Shown piece after piece: positions 11,601 through 22,460 of a stretch of 64,000 nucleotides of DNA; position 1 is the first letter of the stretch; each line of letters starts with the position of its first letter. The notes under the pieces are model-generated. The model was not told where the DNA came from, searched no databases, and worked only from the letters and a program-made list of their open reading frames with translations. The DNA lies in assembly GCA_038503035.1 (NCBI GenBank), contig JAVSML010024576.1, forward strand, positions 7,332 to 71,331, given 5' to 3'. This DNA is from Crocodylus rhombifer (lineage: Eukaryota; Chordata; Crocodylia; Crocodylidae). A program made the translations under genes and the position numbers.

Positions 11601-12906
11601 CCGGAGGGGAAGTCGAGAGAGAGAGCGATGAAAAGTTGGAAGACTTCGCCAGTGGCAGCCAGTTCAGGGAGGCACAAGAGGAGGATGTAGAGCTGCAACC
11701 CTTCAGAGAGGAGGTGGCCACCCGGCCCCAGCTGCAGGTAAGCCCCAGCGCGAGCCGAGCAAAGGGGCCCCACGTAGAAATTAGACGGGGTTTATTGCAC
11801 CGTATTAAGCCGGGCCAGTGGGCGGAGGAGGAGGTAGAGCAGCTCCTGATTCTCCGATCCTACAGAGCTCCACTATTGCACTTAGCACACGGGAATCCTA
11901 TGGGGGGACACCTGGGAAAACGTAAGACTGAAGCTCGATTGACGCGCTGGTACTTCTGGCCCCATCTGTATGAAGATGTAGAAAACTTCTGTAAGGCGTG
12001 CCAGAAATGTCAAAAAGTGAGCGCTAACAAGCCCCCCTGGGCTCCCCTCCAGTCGGTGCCGGTGGTGCGGGACCCGTTTGCAAGGGTCGCCCTAGCTGTA
12101 GTGGGCCCATTACCCCGTAGCGTGGTGGGACATCAGTTTATTCTGGTGCTCATTGATTATGCCACCCACTTCCCAGAGGCCGTACCCTTGAGGGCGGTGA
12201 CAGGGGTTAAGGTCGCGGAAGAACTTATGAAATGGGTAACCAAATTCGGAATCCCTAGGGAAATAATAACCGATCAGGGGTCGAACTTTATGTCGGCGGT
12301 GGTAGCGGCACTTTGCAAAGTGTTGTGGATACACCACCTCAAAACGACAGTATACCACCCTCAAGCCAATGGGTTGGTAGAGCGTTTCAACGCTACCCTA
12401 AAGGGAATGCTACGTCGTTGCACCCAGGACAACCCCCAGAGATGGGACTCGTTAGTGCCGCCACTTTTATTTGCGGTCCGGGACGCACCACAGGCCTCTA
12501 CAGGTTACTCCCCATTCGAGCTGGTCTTTGGACACCATCCCAGAAGCTTGTTAGATATCATGCGGGAAGGCTGGGAGGACGATGGTCGTGTAGGCCATAA
12601 GGCAGCCAAATACATGCAGGACTTACAGGAGCGGCTCCACCTGGCCCGGGAGATGGCTCACGATAACCTGGCTGAAGCCCAGAGGCAGCAGAAGGACTGG
12701 TATGGCTGAGGGACAAGGGAGCAGGAATTACAGCCAGGTCAGAAGGTGCTGGTGATGTTGCCTAGTGCCAATAGCAAGTTTGAATCACAGCGGCAGGGAC
12801 TGGTGACGGTGGTGAGGCGAAGGGGCCCGGTGGACTATGAGGTATGAAGGGAGGGTAAACATCAGAAGACCCAGGTTTTCCATGTCAACCTACTGAAGGA
12901 GTGGCA
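11601..12906 (+). pseudogene. int: Element A integrase, upstream of RT
   Basis: DDE integrase that would insert the cDNA into the host genome. Visible parts in order: HHCC zinc-binding region (LHLAHGN, then GGHLG, then CKACQKC; about 11877-12010); catalytic core with Asp in LIDYATHF, Asp in ITDQGSNF and Glu in NGLVERFN (about 12140-12400); then a GPY/F-type C-terminal module with KVLVMLP, RRRGPVDYEV and HVNLLKEW (12710-12906). The main part is open to a TGA at 12707-12709; a second TGA lies at 12845-12847. It precedes RT, unlike ordinary Ty3/gypsy elements, where integrase follows RNase H. Confidence 0.88.
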
Positions 12907-12926
12907 CGAACCTCAGGGGCTCATGC

Positions 12927-14468
12927 TTGAGACAGACTGGGAGACCGAAGAACAAGAAACTCAAAGGGGGGACCCATCGCCAGGCCCCCCCGAGGGATGT
13001 GCCCGGCGCCGAGGATCGGCAACTGAGGGGCGGGCAGGAATGGCAACTGCGAGAATTAGTCCATGAGTTTAGAGATGTCTTCACAGAGAGCCCGGGGAAG
13101 GTGAAGGGAGTTGAACATGCTATCATGATGAAAAGGGGCCAGGTCGCAAGAGAGAAGTGGCGAAGGATTCCCTTTTACCGGCGCCAACCTATTAAGGAGG
13201 AGCTAGAAAAAATGTTGGCGCAGGGGATCATTACCCCCTCATGTAGCCCCTGGCGGAGTCCGCTAGTAGCAGTAACGAAGCCGGATGGCAGCTTGCGGCT
13301 GTGCATGGATTTTAGAAAGCTAAACGCAATAACACAGTTCGACACCTTTCCCATGCCCCAAGTGAATGAACTAGTGGAGCGGATAGGACAAGCCAACTTT
13401 ATCTCCACTTTAGATTTATCGAAGGGGTACTGGCAGATCCCCTTATGGCCAGAAGATCAGCCAAAGACAGCTTTCGGCATGCCGTGGGGTTTGTTCAAGT
13501 TTAAAAGGATGCCCTTTGGGTTGAATGACGCTGCAGCGACATTTCAAAGACTCATAGACTGGGTACTCGCACCCCACCAGGAATACACTGCAGCCTATAT
13601 AGACGACATCGTTGTATACACCCAGACGTGGGAGCAACATGTAAACGCCTTAAGGGCGATTCTGCGAGAGCTGAGGCGAAAAGGTCTGATGGCCAACCCA
13701 AAGAAGTGTGCCCTGGGCAAAAGCGAGATGAAGTACCTGGGTTTCTTGGTCGGCAATGGGCAGGTGAAGCCACTGAGAGTCGAAGTGGAGGCCGTCCGAA
13801 ACTATGAAGCACCGCTGACAAAGAAGCAGATGCGAGCGTTTCTCGGTTTGGCCAGTTATTATCGACGATTCATTCCCCAGTTTGCCGAGGTTGCCAATCC
13901 CTTAGTCAAGACAACTTGGGGACCAGAGCCCCACAAAGTAAAATGGACTCCGGGGAGACATAGAGCCTTCAAAGAGCTTAAGAGAGCACTATGTCAGGAA
14001 GCCATTCTTCACACGCCTAATTTCAATGTCCCGTTTACTCTGCAGACGGATGCTTCGGCCCATGCCCTGGGGGCAGTCCTCACCCAGGAGGTGGACGGAG
14101 CTGAACGCCCAGTGGCTTTTGCCAGTCGTAAGTTAACCACCAGCGAGCAAAGGTATTCTACGATTGAAAGGGAGTGTTTGGCTATAAAGTGGGGTATTGA
14201 CTACTTTAAATACTATCTGTTAGGCTGGGAGTTCCGGTTAATAATGGACTATGCACCCCTACGCTGGCTTAACTCCACTAAAACAGAAAATGCACAAATA
14301 ATGAGGTGGGCCCTGGCACTTCAGCTGTTCCAATTTCAGATTGGATACAAACCCGGGCGTACTAATACAGTGGCGGACTTCCTGTCAAGGCACGGTGGAA
14401 CGGGACCGCAGCCTGAGCCACAGAAGCAGACCCCCCCCATTGCGGAAAGGGGAGGACGGGGAAGGTGA
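12927..14468 (+). CDS. Element A reverse transcriptase-RNase H (long open frame)
   Basis: An open stretch of over 500 codons for the RNA-dependent DNA polymerase and RNase H. RT motifs: VTKPDGSLRLCMDFRKLN, the first catalytic Asp in STLDLSKGYWQI, and YIDD at 13596-13607. RNase H follows with QTDASAHALGAVL, YSTIERECLAI and LIMDYAPLRWL, and ends near ADFLSRHGG. All catalytic acidic residues seem present. The left edge is a frame boundary and not a real start: this part is in another frame from integrase because of a shift, most likely in the C-run at about 12985-12991. No chromodomain and no envelope gene follow; the purine tract and 3' LTR come directly after. Confidence 0.88.
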   Translation: MRQTGRPKNKKLKGGTHRQAPPRDVPGAEDRQLRGGQEWQLRELVHEFRDVFTESPGKVKGVEHAIMMKRGQVAREKWRRIPFYRRQPIKEELEKMLAQGIITPSCSPWRSPLVAVTKPDGSLRLCMDFRKLNAITQFDTFPMPQVNELVERIGQANFISTLDLSKGYWQIPLWPEDQPKTAFGMPWGLFKFKRMPFGLNDAAATFQRLIDWVLAPHQEYTAAYIDDIVVYTQTWEQHVNALRAILRELRRKGLMANPKKCALGKSEMKYLGFLVGNGQVKPLRVEVEAVRNYEAPLTKKQMRAFLGLASYYRRFIPQFAEVANPLVKTTWGPEPHKVKWTPGRHRAFKELKRALCQEAILHTPNFNVPFTLQTDASAHALGAVLTQEVDGAERPVAFASRKLTTSEQRYSTIERECLAIKWGIDYFKYYLLGWEFRLIMDYAPLRWLNSTKTENAQIMRWALALQLFQFQIGYKPGRTNTVADFLSRHGGTGPQPEPQKQTPPIAERGGRGR

Positions 14469-14514
14469 TGGTCAGAGTAAAGAAGTGCCTAGTGGTGTCT
14501 TAAGGGGTGGGGTA

Positions 14515-15462
14515 TGTAAGGGGGTGAAGAAGGCGCTGGGTGAGGGTGACGCCGGCGGCGCCGGGGTCCGGCCCGACTTCCGGGTCCCGGCAGAAGGCCA
14601 AGCACCCAGGTTTCCCCCTTCTAGGAACCCAGAAGCACCCGGGTTGAGGCCTACCCGGACAGATAAAGGGAGCCCGGCAGGTCTGGAAGAGGCGGCGGGT
14701 CCGGAAGAGGCAGCGGGTCCGGAGACGCAGGCGGCGGATCCGGAGAAGAGCCGCGTGAGAGCCGGGGCCGGAGAAAACACCCTGGAGCGGGTGCGGGCCG
14801 CTTGGAGGCGCGGCCGGACCTACTGGGGCAGGGGTAAGCCCCGGCGTGGCGAGGAGGCCTGGCCAACCGGCGGCGGGGACTCGAGTGGCTTAGCGCCGCG
14901 GGAAGCGATGGCACCCGGCAGGAGCCGGGTACTGTAAGTACTATAATACAAGGGCAACCACAAGTGGGGAAGTCACCGCGCCTGTGAAATTTGGGAGGAC
15001 TAAGAGGCGGAAGGAGGCCCTGGGAGAGGGCGGAAGATCCCAGCCCGAAGTCAGGAAGGGGGTCAGCCCTGCTGCAGGTAGGGATATCGGGGAGGATAGC
15101 CGAGGGGCCAAACAAACCCCGGCTCCCTTGAATCCCTGCAAGGAACTTTGTGTTGGACTCTGTACTTTGTTTTACTTTTTGAGCATTTTTTGGGACCAGC
15201 TTCCTGACAAGTGACCTGCCGAGAGGCAGCTGCTACCCAGAGGACCGGGCAAGGGTGTAGGGGAGGAGGAGCCCTCAGGACCCCTGGACTCAGCGGAGAC
15301 GGAGTGCCGTTTCCGAACTGCACGCGCCACAATATTGTGAACCCCAAGTTACCATCAAAGTCGTGGCAGGCGAGACTGGCGTGGATGCAGTGAGGACGAC
15401 ACATTCCCCTCCCACCGGGGGTCCCCTGTGAGATGGTCGGTCGATGAACCGCGCCCCTCACA
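14515..15462 (+). repeat. Element A 3' LTR (948 bp)
   Basis: Direct repeat of the 5' LTR, 18 bp longer because a 'ggaagaggcggcgggtcc' unit is duplicated near 14690-14725. It is preceded by a purine tract (14502-14514) that is the likely plus-strand primer. Confidence 0.93.
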
Positions 15463-15467
15463 AGGAG
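15463..15467. repeat. Target site duplication of element A (right)
   Basis: AGGAG, identical to 9337-9341. Confidence 0.9.
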
Positions 15468-15503
15468 CTGCAGGTTGGTGTAAACCGATCAGATGGGATT
15501 TAT

Positions 15504-15513
15504 CCATATATGG
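15504..15513. promoter_or_regulatory. CArG-like box CCATATATGG
   Basis: A perfect CC(A/T)6GG palindrome. Before element A was inserted it would have stood about 42 bp upstream (minus strand) of the TATA-like sequence at 9326-9335. The link is inference. Confidence 0.3.
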
Positions 15514-15555
15514 CCATCACATGGATTCACATCCCATAAAGCTTTTCCTTTGTGG

Positions 15556-15614
15556 CAATGACCATATAAGGAGACAACTAAAATTTTAGGAAGCTCCTAA
15601 AATCATGGTCATTG
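15556..15614. repeat. Nested inverted repeats beside element A
   Basis: Outer arms CAATGACCAT (15556-15565) and ATGGTCATTG (15605-15614); inner arms ATTTTAGGA (15583-15591) and TCCTAAAAT (15595-15603). All arms are perfect. Confidence 0.85.
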
Positions 15615-16241
15615 GCTATAATTAATGGGTGATATTTTTAGTAGACAGTGCGCACAACCCAGGATACACACAGCAGACTTCCTTAAGACCATTCCACTAG
15701 TCCCACACACTTACAATGCTCTGATAATTTTTTAATCATGTCCATTTTGAACAGTGGGTTATTTGGCGAATCTCAGAGAAGGGGGAGCTTTCTACTTCAG
15801 CCAAAAAAACATGTTCTGGTCATGGGAATATAAGCAAGCTGGACTGTCTCACACTTGGACTGATATGGCTGGCACTGTATGCTAAGAACACCCATTTCAT
15901 CCCCCACGCTCCTTTTAGAGGCAAGAGCAAGAAATTGCATTTATGGTGGCATCAAATGGCAGCAGTTTCAGCCCTTGAGCATTCATGGATGGGCATAATT
16001 CTAGCAAACTCATCTAGGTCACACAGAGACAAAGTTACAGCTGAGAACAGAATACCTTGCTTCTGCTCACCCTCCACCCTTGTCTATGGTAGGAGCACAA
16101 AACCAACACTTGTCCATGCAGCCCAAAATTACACTTACTTTTCTGTGACTGTATCACACCACTGACTTGTGCTCAGGCATATTGGTGCTGAATTTCTGAC
16201 TTTGAATTTCTAGACAATTCTGGATTAAGTGCAGAGATTAA

Positions 16242-16878
16242 GGGCCTTGTTACACATTAATTTTAGTGGCTCCTGGAGCTCTTAACCCCTGGACTGTTCA
16301 CATATTAACACCTGAAACTAGTTTTAAGCACCACTTAGGTGGCTTAAAGTTATGCCACGCCAGCCTAGATTTATCTGATCTGTGTTACATTAATGTGTAG
16401 CTGCTCTAGACTACATCTTAGTGTGGACATCCTACCCGTCCCCTCCCTCCCCTGCTTGTCTGAATCAAAACCACTACCTCTTCACTCCCCAGTCGAGCCT
16501 CCACCCCACCCCCCATCCCGCAATAGCCTGGATTGGCCCACTGTCCCACACTCCACCCAGCATCCCAGATCCCCGCTCACCACCCCATCCCCCAAGGGCC
16601 CATCTTACTTGGTTCTGTCCCGGGGGAGCAGGCAGGGTAGAGGAACCTGCCTGCCTGCTTCGCCATGGCCACATCCATGGCCCCTGCCACTCTCTGGGCA
16701 GGTGGCCACAAGCAAGTTGGGGGGCACAGCTGAATTGTGAGGACTGGTGGGGGTGGGGGGAAACCCGAGGAGCAGGGGGGAGCAGGGGAAGACCCAGGAG
16801 GCAGGGGGGAACCCAGAATAGGAGAGGAGGGAAAGGGAGGGGACTGAGCAGCTCAATATGGACAGTGTAACAAGGTCC
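16242..16878. mobile_element. Harbinger-type MITE
   Basis: Inverted ends GGGCCTTGTTACAC and GTGTAACAAGGTCC with TAA on both outer sides (16239-16241, 16879-16881), the TWA duplication of PIF/Harbinger elements. 637 bp, no transposase; the centre is C- and G-rich. Confidence 0.75.
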
Positions 16879-17094
16879 TAAGTTTAGCTGTGCTAGTTTG
16901 AAACCGAGTAGAAGGCAGAGTAGATGTGCACCTTATAAATGAAGCAAAGTAGACATATTTATTTAGCACACACTTTCATGAGCTGAAGGGAGGATGAAAT
17001 GAGCTTCAGCTCACAAAAACTATACATAACGTACATTGGTTAGTCTATAAAGTGCACATCTACCCTGCTTTATACTATATTATGTTGTATAGGA

Positions 17095-17285
17095 GAGGGA
17101 AGTGATGGTACGACTCTGCTCAGTGCTGGTTAGGTCTCATTTATAACAGTATGTACCGTTCTGGGCTCCACATTTTAAGAAGGAGGTGGGTTTGGACAGC
17201 AAGCAATGTGAAGAAAAGTTGAGAGGCTTCAGTGTGCTTAGCTTGGAGAAAAGGAGATTAAGGAGATGAGAATTTTTTCTTTACT
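17095..17285 (+). mobile_element. CR1 fragment
   Basis: Short decayed piece of the C-terminal RT region of CR1: 'ctggttaggtctcatttata', 'accgttctgggctccacatt' and 'gcttggagaaaaggagatta'. Confidence 0.65.
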
Positions 17286-18242
17286 AAATGCGGATTTCAA
17301 GAAAGCAAAACATTTTGCTTTTCTTGTTTGGCCATGACTTCTTGGGCCCTGATGCAAGGCAAATGAGGAAGGAAGAAGTGTAGGAAGATGATCTTGTGCC
17401 TTACAGACCAGACTAGACTCAGGCACTTTGAATCCATACCTGCCCTTGTGATCTTAACACATCTACACATGAATTTCCCCAATTGTCACATAGGGATAAG
17501 GATTAGTGGCCGGAGAAAATTTTTACATTAATTGCATCTTTGCTGAAAAATACAGTTGTAAGGAGACCAAAACTATCTGTGAATTTTGGTCACATTTGGC
17601 AGATTGTTTTAACAAAAAAAAGAAAGGGGCAGGAGAGGGGAGCAGGGGAAATGTGGTCCAAATATTTGAATATTTTTGTTTAGAATTGATGTTTCAAGCC
17701 CTCAAATTAACTGCATTTAATTTCAACATAAATTAATTACAATAATTTTTCTGAGGTTTCTATTTCAGTGAAAGAATCTACCAAGTTGAAACTTTTCTTT
17801 CCCAATTCCTCAGTTTGGACATCATACTGCAAAAAATAACCGCACTGCTCTAATGATGATTCTTCACTCCCTCAGAGGCATGATGTGAGTATAAATACAT
17901 TTATATGTTTCAAGGTAGCAGTAGCACAGAATCAACACTAGCTTGACACCAGAGCTGGCTTCAGGGGGTCCTTTTAAAAGAAGGAGACCAAATAAAGCCT
18001 CTTTCTGAGGCATCCCAAGGCAGAGCTTTCCCTTCAAAAATAGCACTGATCTTGTGACAAGTAGATATTGTGGTACACAGTGGAGTCATATATGAATCTA
18101 GCTGAAACTTCACAAAGATGGGAGGTAATGGCTAAGGGACAGAGCAAATATGTTATATTATTCTTGATCATTTGTATATAAAACGCCACATTCTAATGGA
18201 TGGATTTCAAATAAGGGGAGGGCACAAACTACTTCGTAAGTG

Positions 18243-18248
18243 TTTATT
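18243..18248 (-). terminator. SCD5: Candidate poly(A) signal of SCD5
   Basis: AATAAA on the minus strand, about 1.43 kb after the stop codon, with T/G-rich sequence downstream. A second AATAAA at 18910-18915 could serve a shorter transcript. Which is used cannot be told from sequence alone. Confidence 0.45.
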
Positions 18249-18909
18249 GTAAATCACTCAAGAGTTTACACATCATTAATGGCAAATTAACATTGTTAAA
18301 ACACCTGCTGGATGAAGTACAGAATAAAGACAATTATTTTATATTGGTATCAATTAAAAACAAGAAACCAAACAAAAGAAAAATCCAAAACAACTGAGGT
18401 TTTTGGGTTTTTTTTAATTCTACATCACTCCTGACAATATCTGGGCCTGATTCTCATTTAACCTAAAGATCATCTCCTCTTGGACCAAGCATGTGAATTC
18501 ATGCTGCCAGAGTGGGGAAAACCTCTGGTCTAAGCATAAACAAGAATCAAGTCCTCTGTCTTCAAAAGTGCTCCAGTCCTGACAGTATAAAGCCTCTCTC
18601 CTGCACTGGCTAACATCTAACAAAAAGGGGTATATGGCCCATTAATTCAACATGCTCTTTTTACAAGTTAAATCCAGAAGCTACATAACTATCTTTTTTT
18701 ATACTTTGCTCTGAAAGCAATGGAAGTTGCATGCAGCTGAAACATTAGTAGAAATTTAAATTTAGATAAAGGCTGGTTTTTAAAGACATGAGTCAGCGGT
18801 GGAAAAAAAATCAAGATACTTATTGTGCAGAAAGAGCTAAAGTATGCATGCATCAGTGACTGTGACTGATCAGAATATAAATTAGATCTCCAAACATTTA
18901 AACTGAAGC

Positions 18910-18915
18910 TTTATT
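18910..18915 (-). terminator. SCD5: Alternative poly(A) signal of SCD5
   Basis: AATAAA on the minus strand about 0.77 kb past the SCD5 stop, followed within 25 nt by a TGTTTGG downstream element. It would give a shorter 3' UTR than the signal at 18243. Confidence 0.4.
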
Positions 18916-19584
18916 TGGCTTAAGATATATTTGAACTGTACACCTTTCTAAATTACAACATATATGTGACAACAAATGAATCATCTAAACATAGCATCAG
19001 GTTGTGTTTTGGCCTGTGTAGCATCTAGCTTTTAACACAAAAGCCAGCTCAGCAATAAGTGATATTCATCTTCAGCAAAGACAGTGGAGCATTGCTCTTG
19101 CAAACAGGGCAAACAAAACGAAGAAAGCAGATTTTCAAACAAATGTCAGAATTGTTTTTAAGTGATTTTTTTTTCCACGCATTTTTTTAAATTCCTTTCT
19201 GTCAGCTTCTTTTTGTGACAGAAGATCAGGCCCTGCCTCTCACCTCCCACTAATGTATGTCTCAAAGCATGTTTGGTCACCTAGTAAAAACAAATGCTCA
19301 CCTGCACTGCACTTTGAAAGGATAATTAGTTTCTCCATCCCGCCAGGTTTAACATGAACAAGCATATTACAGCATAAGTTGGATGTCAGCTACAATGACT
19401 AAAATCAAGGGGCTATGACATTAATTCTAGTATTAAATAATATCTAATATTGTTACACTTAATAGTCTTGGTTTGGACATAAGACAGCTAATAGGAAAAC
19501 AAACGGGATAAATTCATACCTGGAGTAAGCTGCCCCAGGGATTAATTTCACCCATTGTACCTGGAAAATCTACTTTATCCAAAG

Positions 19585-19644
19585 TGGGGGGGAAGGGGGA
19601 GGGGGAGAATCACACACGCACGCGCGCGCACACATACATATACG
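19585..19644. repeat. G-tract block and CA/CG alternating tract in the SCD5 3' UTR
   Basis: Three G-tracts of 5-7 bases on the plus strand (19585-19605), then 34 nt of alternating purine-pyrimidine (19611-19644), ending 34 bp from the SCD5 stop codon. Confidence 0.9.
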
Positions 19645-19678
19645 ACAGCATCAATTTACCGAAGATATGTTACACTGT

Positions 19679-19869
19679 TCAAGCACTGCCATCTCCAGTC
19701 CTCTCTTTGCGGGCTTGGATCATTTCCTTGGGAGCCCGTTTTCGGTCAGTAACCAAGCCCAACCAAAACATGAAGTCAATGAACCATGTGGTTGGGTTGA
19801 ATTTCAAGCCTAGCTCACTGGCTGAATAATCAAATGGAAAGGTGTGGTGGTAGTTGTGGAAACCTTCAC
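19679..19869 (-). CDS. SCD5: SCD5 exon 5 (C-terminus and stop)
   Basis: Last coding exon, 191 nt: two bases finish the Gly codon split from exon 4, then 62 codons and a stop at 19679-19681. The acceptor is TTGTTTTTCCAG. It encodes the third His box HNYHH (HX2HH) and ends with a cytosolic tail finishing RKERTGDGSA. The segment FNPTTWFIDFM and the TGDxSA-type end distinguish SCD5 from SCD, as remembered from human sequences. Exons 2-5 together give about 252 codons, so with an exon 1 of about 77 codons the protein would be near the 330 residues of human SCD5. Confidence 0.96.
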
Positions 19870-21619
19870 CTGGAAAAACAATCAAAGAAAGGTTTTCAGG
19901 CTAGGGTGCCTAGCATGACTCTTTTCAGGCTGTGATGGAAATAGGAAGGGGGAAAAAAATAATAAGAGGTACCCCCTTCTACAACACTAAAGGCACCCTA
20001 CACTAAGGTGGTGCCCTACTTACTCCAGGGACCAGGGATCTATCCTGGGCCAAGTTCACAGGAAAAAAGTGCATCAGCTAGACAAGCACTGTTTTTAAAT
20101 AGACTTAATTAAACCAGTTAGAAACCCCTGTGCTGGTACTGTTAAATGTGTTTACATCTGATTTAGACTGATTAGTATAATTAGGTGCACATTCATGTCC
20201 ATCAGAACCAATGGGAGACATGGTTCATATCAATAAAGGGTTGGTATTTTGGCTTCTTCAGTGAAGAACAGAGGGGAACAGAAGATTTCTGACCTCAGTT
20301 GATAAACAGAATCCCTGTTACTAAGGTATATGATAGAGAACAAGAAAAGGCTGAACAGGAGAGAGATATAACATGGAGCCCTGCTTACACTGCCCCACAG
20401 AGTACCTCCATGAAGCCCAGCATGCCAACTTGGAATGGATGCCTTTGTGCATACTAGCGCACATGAGACTGAGAGCTTATTGGCATATAACCAGCACTGC
20501 TCTGAGGTAACACATTACACAGAGTTTGCACAGAAAGAACAAGCATCCCATGTGTCACTCTGGCAGTCCCTACCAAGCTGTGGAGGTGGGGTAGACATGC
20601 CCACAAACTCCCTGGGATGAGAATTAGAGCAGCAATAATTATTAGGTCCTATTTACCCACAGGAATTGGCCCACTGCTGAACGAGTCAGAGGGACTGGCT
20701 GTTTAGAACAATTTGGCTGCTGTATAGTATGCAGAAAATTTTCTTCTGTTCACAACTGGAGCAGGGCTAAGGAAGGTTTGGTCGTGGGTATACTATGATC
20801 TCAACTTGCAAAACCCTGTCAACTTCTGGAATAATGGAATGTGTCATAGGCAAAATTCCTCTCTCGCTGATGCATGCAGCTTTGCTGATTCCAATCTAGT
20901 TATTTGCAAGACATGCTCAGGTGATGAAAACTGTCATAGCTCAGAGGAAGTCAATAGAACTAAGCTGATTTATGCCCACTGAGGAATGAGCTCATTTCCA
21001 GTTTACATCCTGGTGTAAAACAGATGAGAATCAGGGACACTGTTCAGCTAAGCTACCGAGACAGGATGAGATGGGTCCTATTCAATCTGTTAGGTACAAG
21101 AGTGGACTTAGGTAACCATATACAATCCTATTCCACCCTGTCTGAGTCCCTGAAAAACTACCATTGCAAAAGAGCGTGGGTCATCTTCCTCCTCCTCTGC
21201 CCTGTTTTTTTGTGACTCAATCTTGTTACAAATAGATTCACTGATGGATTTGCAGAAATTGAACAGGGTGAAATAGAATTGCATTTAGGTACCTAAGTTT
21301 AGACACCTAAAATGTGGAACACAACTAGGCCCAAAATGTTTTGTCAACAAGGTGTCCGTCCCTGTCCCTTCTCTACCCACATATGCCTGAAGCAGAATAA
21401 GATCCAAAGAAATGTGCATAGGCCCTGACACTAGCATTCAAGGATGCCTGACATCCAGGCAGTATTTAAACTGGGCAACGGCAATGACTCGCTGCAAAAA
21501 TAGCCCCCTATGTCTATTAAAATAATATGGAAGGAGGATAATGGTTCAGGGCAAAACTTTAATTCATGCTAATTTGACTTGAGGGTGTGGGAAATGTCCA
21601 TTTTTATTGGCTATAACAG

Positions 21620-22030
21620 GACTGTCCAACTGGTAGCACATGGGCCACAAGTAGCTCATGAGGTGTTAACATGCAACACCCTGGGCTCCCACCCAGCTGC
21701 CACTGTTCTTATTGCTCCAGCTGCAGCAGGAGCAATAACGTGCTCCTTCTTTCCCCTGGTGTCTGCTACCTGACCCAGCCCCAGGGGACAGGGTGGCACA
21801 GCGCAGCCCATGTTGCCAGGGAAGCCAGTAGCCTGAAGTACCTGTGCAGCACGGTGCCATGGCAGAGCCCACAGGGGGCTGCAGTTGGGATGTGGTGCCA
21901 CACCACATGGAGGGAAGAATGCCTGCCCCTAGGCACATGGTGCAGTGGAGCAAGAAAAGCACTTGCCCCCACATGGTACATAGGGATGGGGAAAGCAACT
22001 ATCTGTACGTGATGCAATGGGATGGGGAGG
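21620..22030. other. GC-rich stretch with hAT-like start
   Basis: Opens 'ggactgtccaactggtagca', like ends of some vertebrate hAT elements, then a Gly/Cys-codon-rich GC-rich body. Frames in it look like composition effects. A similar GC-rich body lies at about 1800-2420. Confidence 0.35.
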
Positions 22031-22189
22031 TTTGATTCACCTACCGTTGCGCATAATGAATGCAGAGGTGGAGATTTCCTAAAGGAACCCCCTCATGGTA
22101 GGGTCCTACATCCATTCTTAACACCAAAAGCTGGGATTCTGAATCAGCTTACATGGAAACAATGTTAGATCAACAATCAGAGGTTTTGC

Positions 22190-22460
22190 AATTACCACCC
22201 TATATAAACTGGCTTGATTTTCAAAAGCAGTGGGGACTGAAAATACCCCACTGGAAATGAAGTGCTGCTGGGTACTTCTGAAAATCAGACCAACTACTTA
22301 GGTACCAAAATATATGAACATGGGGTTGGAGAGGGAATTTTCAAATGCACAAAGGAACACATGGATTCCTTCTTCTTTTGGAAGCTGGATGCTTACTCAG
22401 CCTTTGTGCCTTCAAACGTCTCCCACTAGGTTCAGGCACCTACTTTTGAAAATCTTGGCC
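22190..22460. other. Interspersed repeat with 'gaaaatcag' motifs
   Basis: Carries 'tgattttcaaaagcagtggg', 'acttctgaaaatcagacc' and 'gaattttcaaatgcacaaag'. Similar wording occurs at about 290-370 and 47330-47500. Family not named. Confidence 0.4.

Larger units (their letters stand above)
9342..15462 (+). mobile_element. LTR element A: full-length Gmr1-like Ty3/gypsy retrotransposon
   Basis: A complete 6.1-kb LTR element in order: 5' LTR, tRNA-Gly primer site, Gag, protease, integrase, reverse transcriptase-RNase H, polypurine tract, 3' LTR. Both LTRs begin TGTAAGGGGG and end CCCTCACA, and a perfect 5-bp target duplication AGGAG flanks the whole. Integrase lies before reverse transcriptase, which within Ty3/gypsy is known for the Gmr1-like group. 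Damage visible: in-frame stops at 10661, 11390, 12707 and 12845 and one frameshift near 12985. The LTRs differ at about 5 % of positions by eye, so the insertion is old but not ancient. It lies about 3 kb past the likely end of SCD5, antisense to it. Confidence 0.93.
18222..19678 (-). other. SCD5: Probable SCD5 3' UTR
   Basis: Sequence after the SCD5 stop, AT-rich and free of recognised mobile elements. On the transcribed strand there are two AATAAA signals: 18910-18915 (a short UTR of about 0.8 kb) and 18243-18248 as CAATAAA (about 1.4 kb), the latter followed by a T/G-rich stretch. The extent is inferred. A G-tract block and a 34-nt alternating purine-pyrimidine tract lie within the first 95 bp after the stop. 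Confidence 0.55.
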
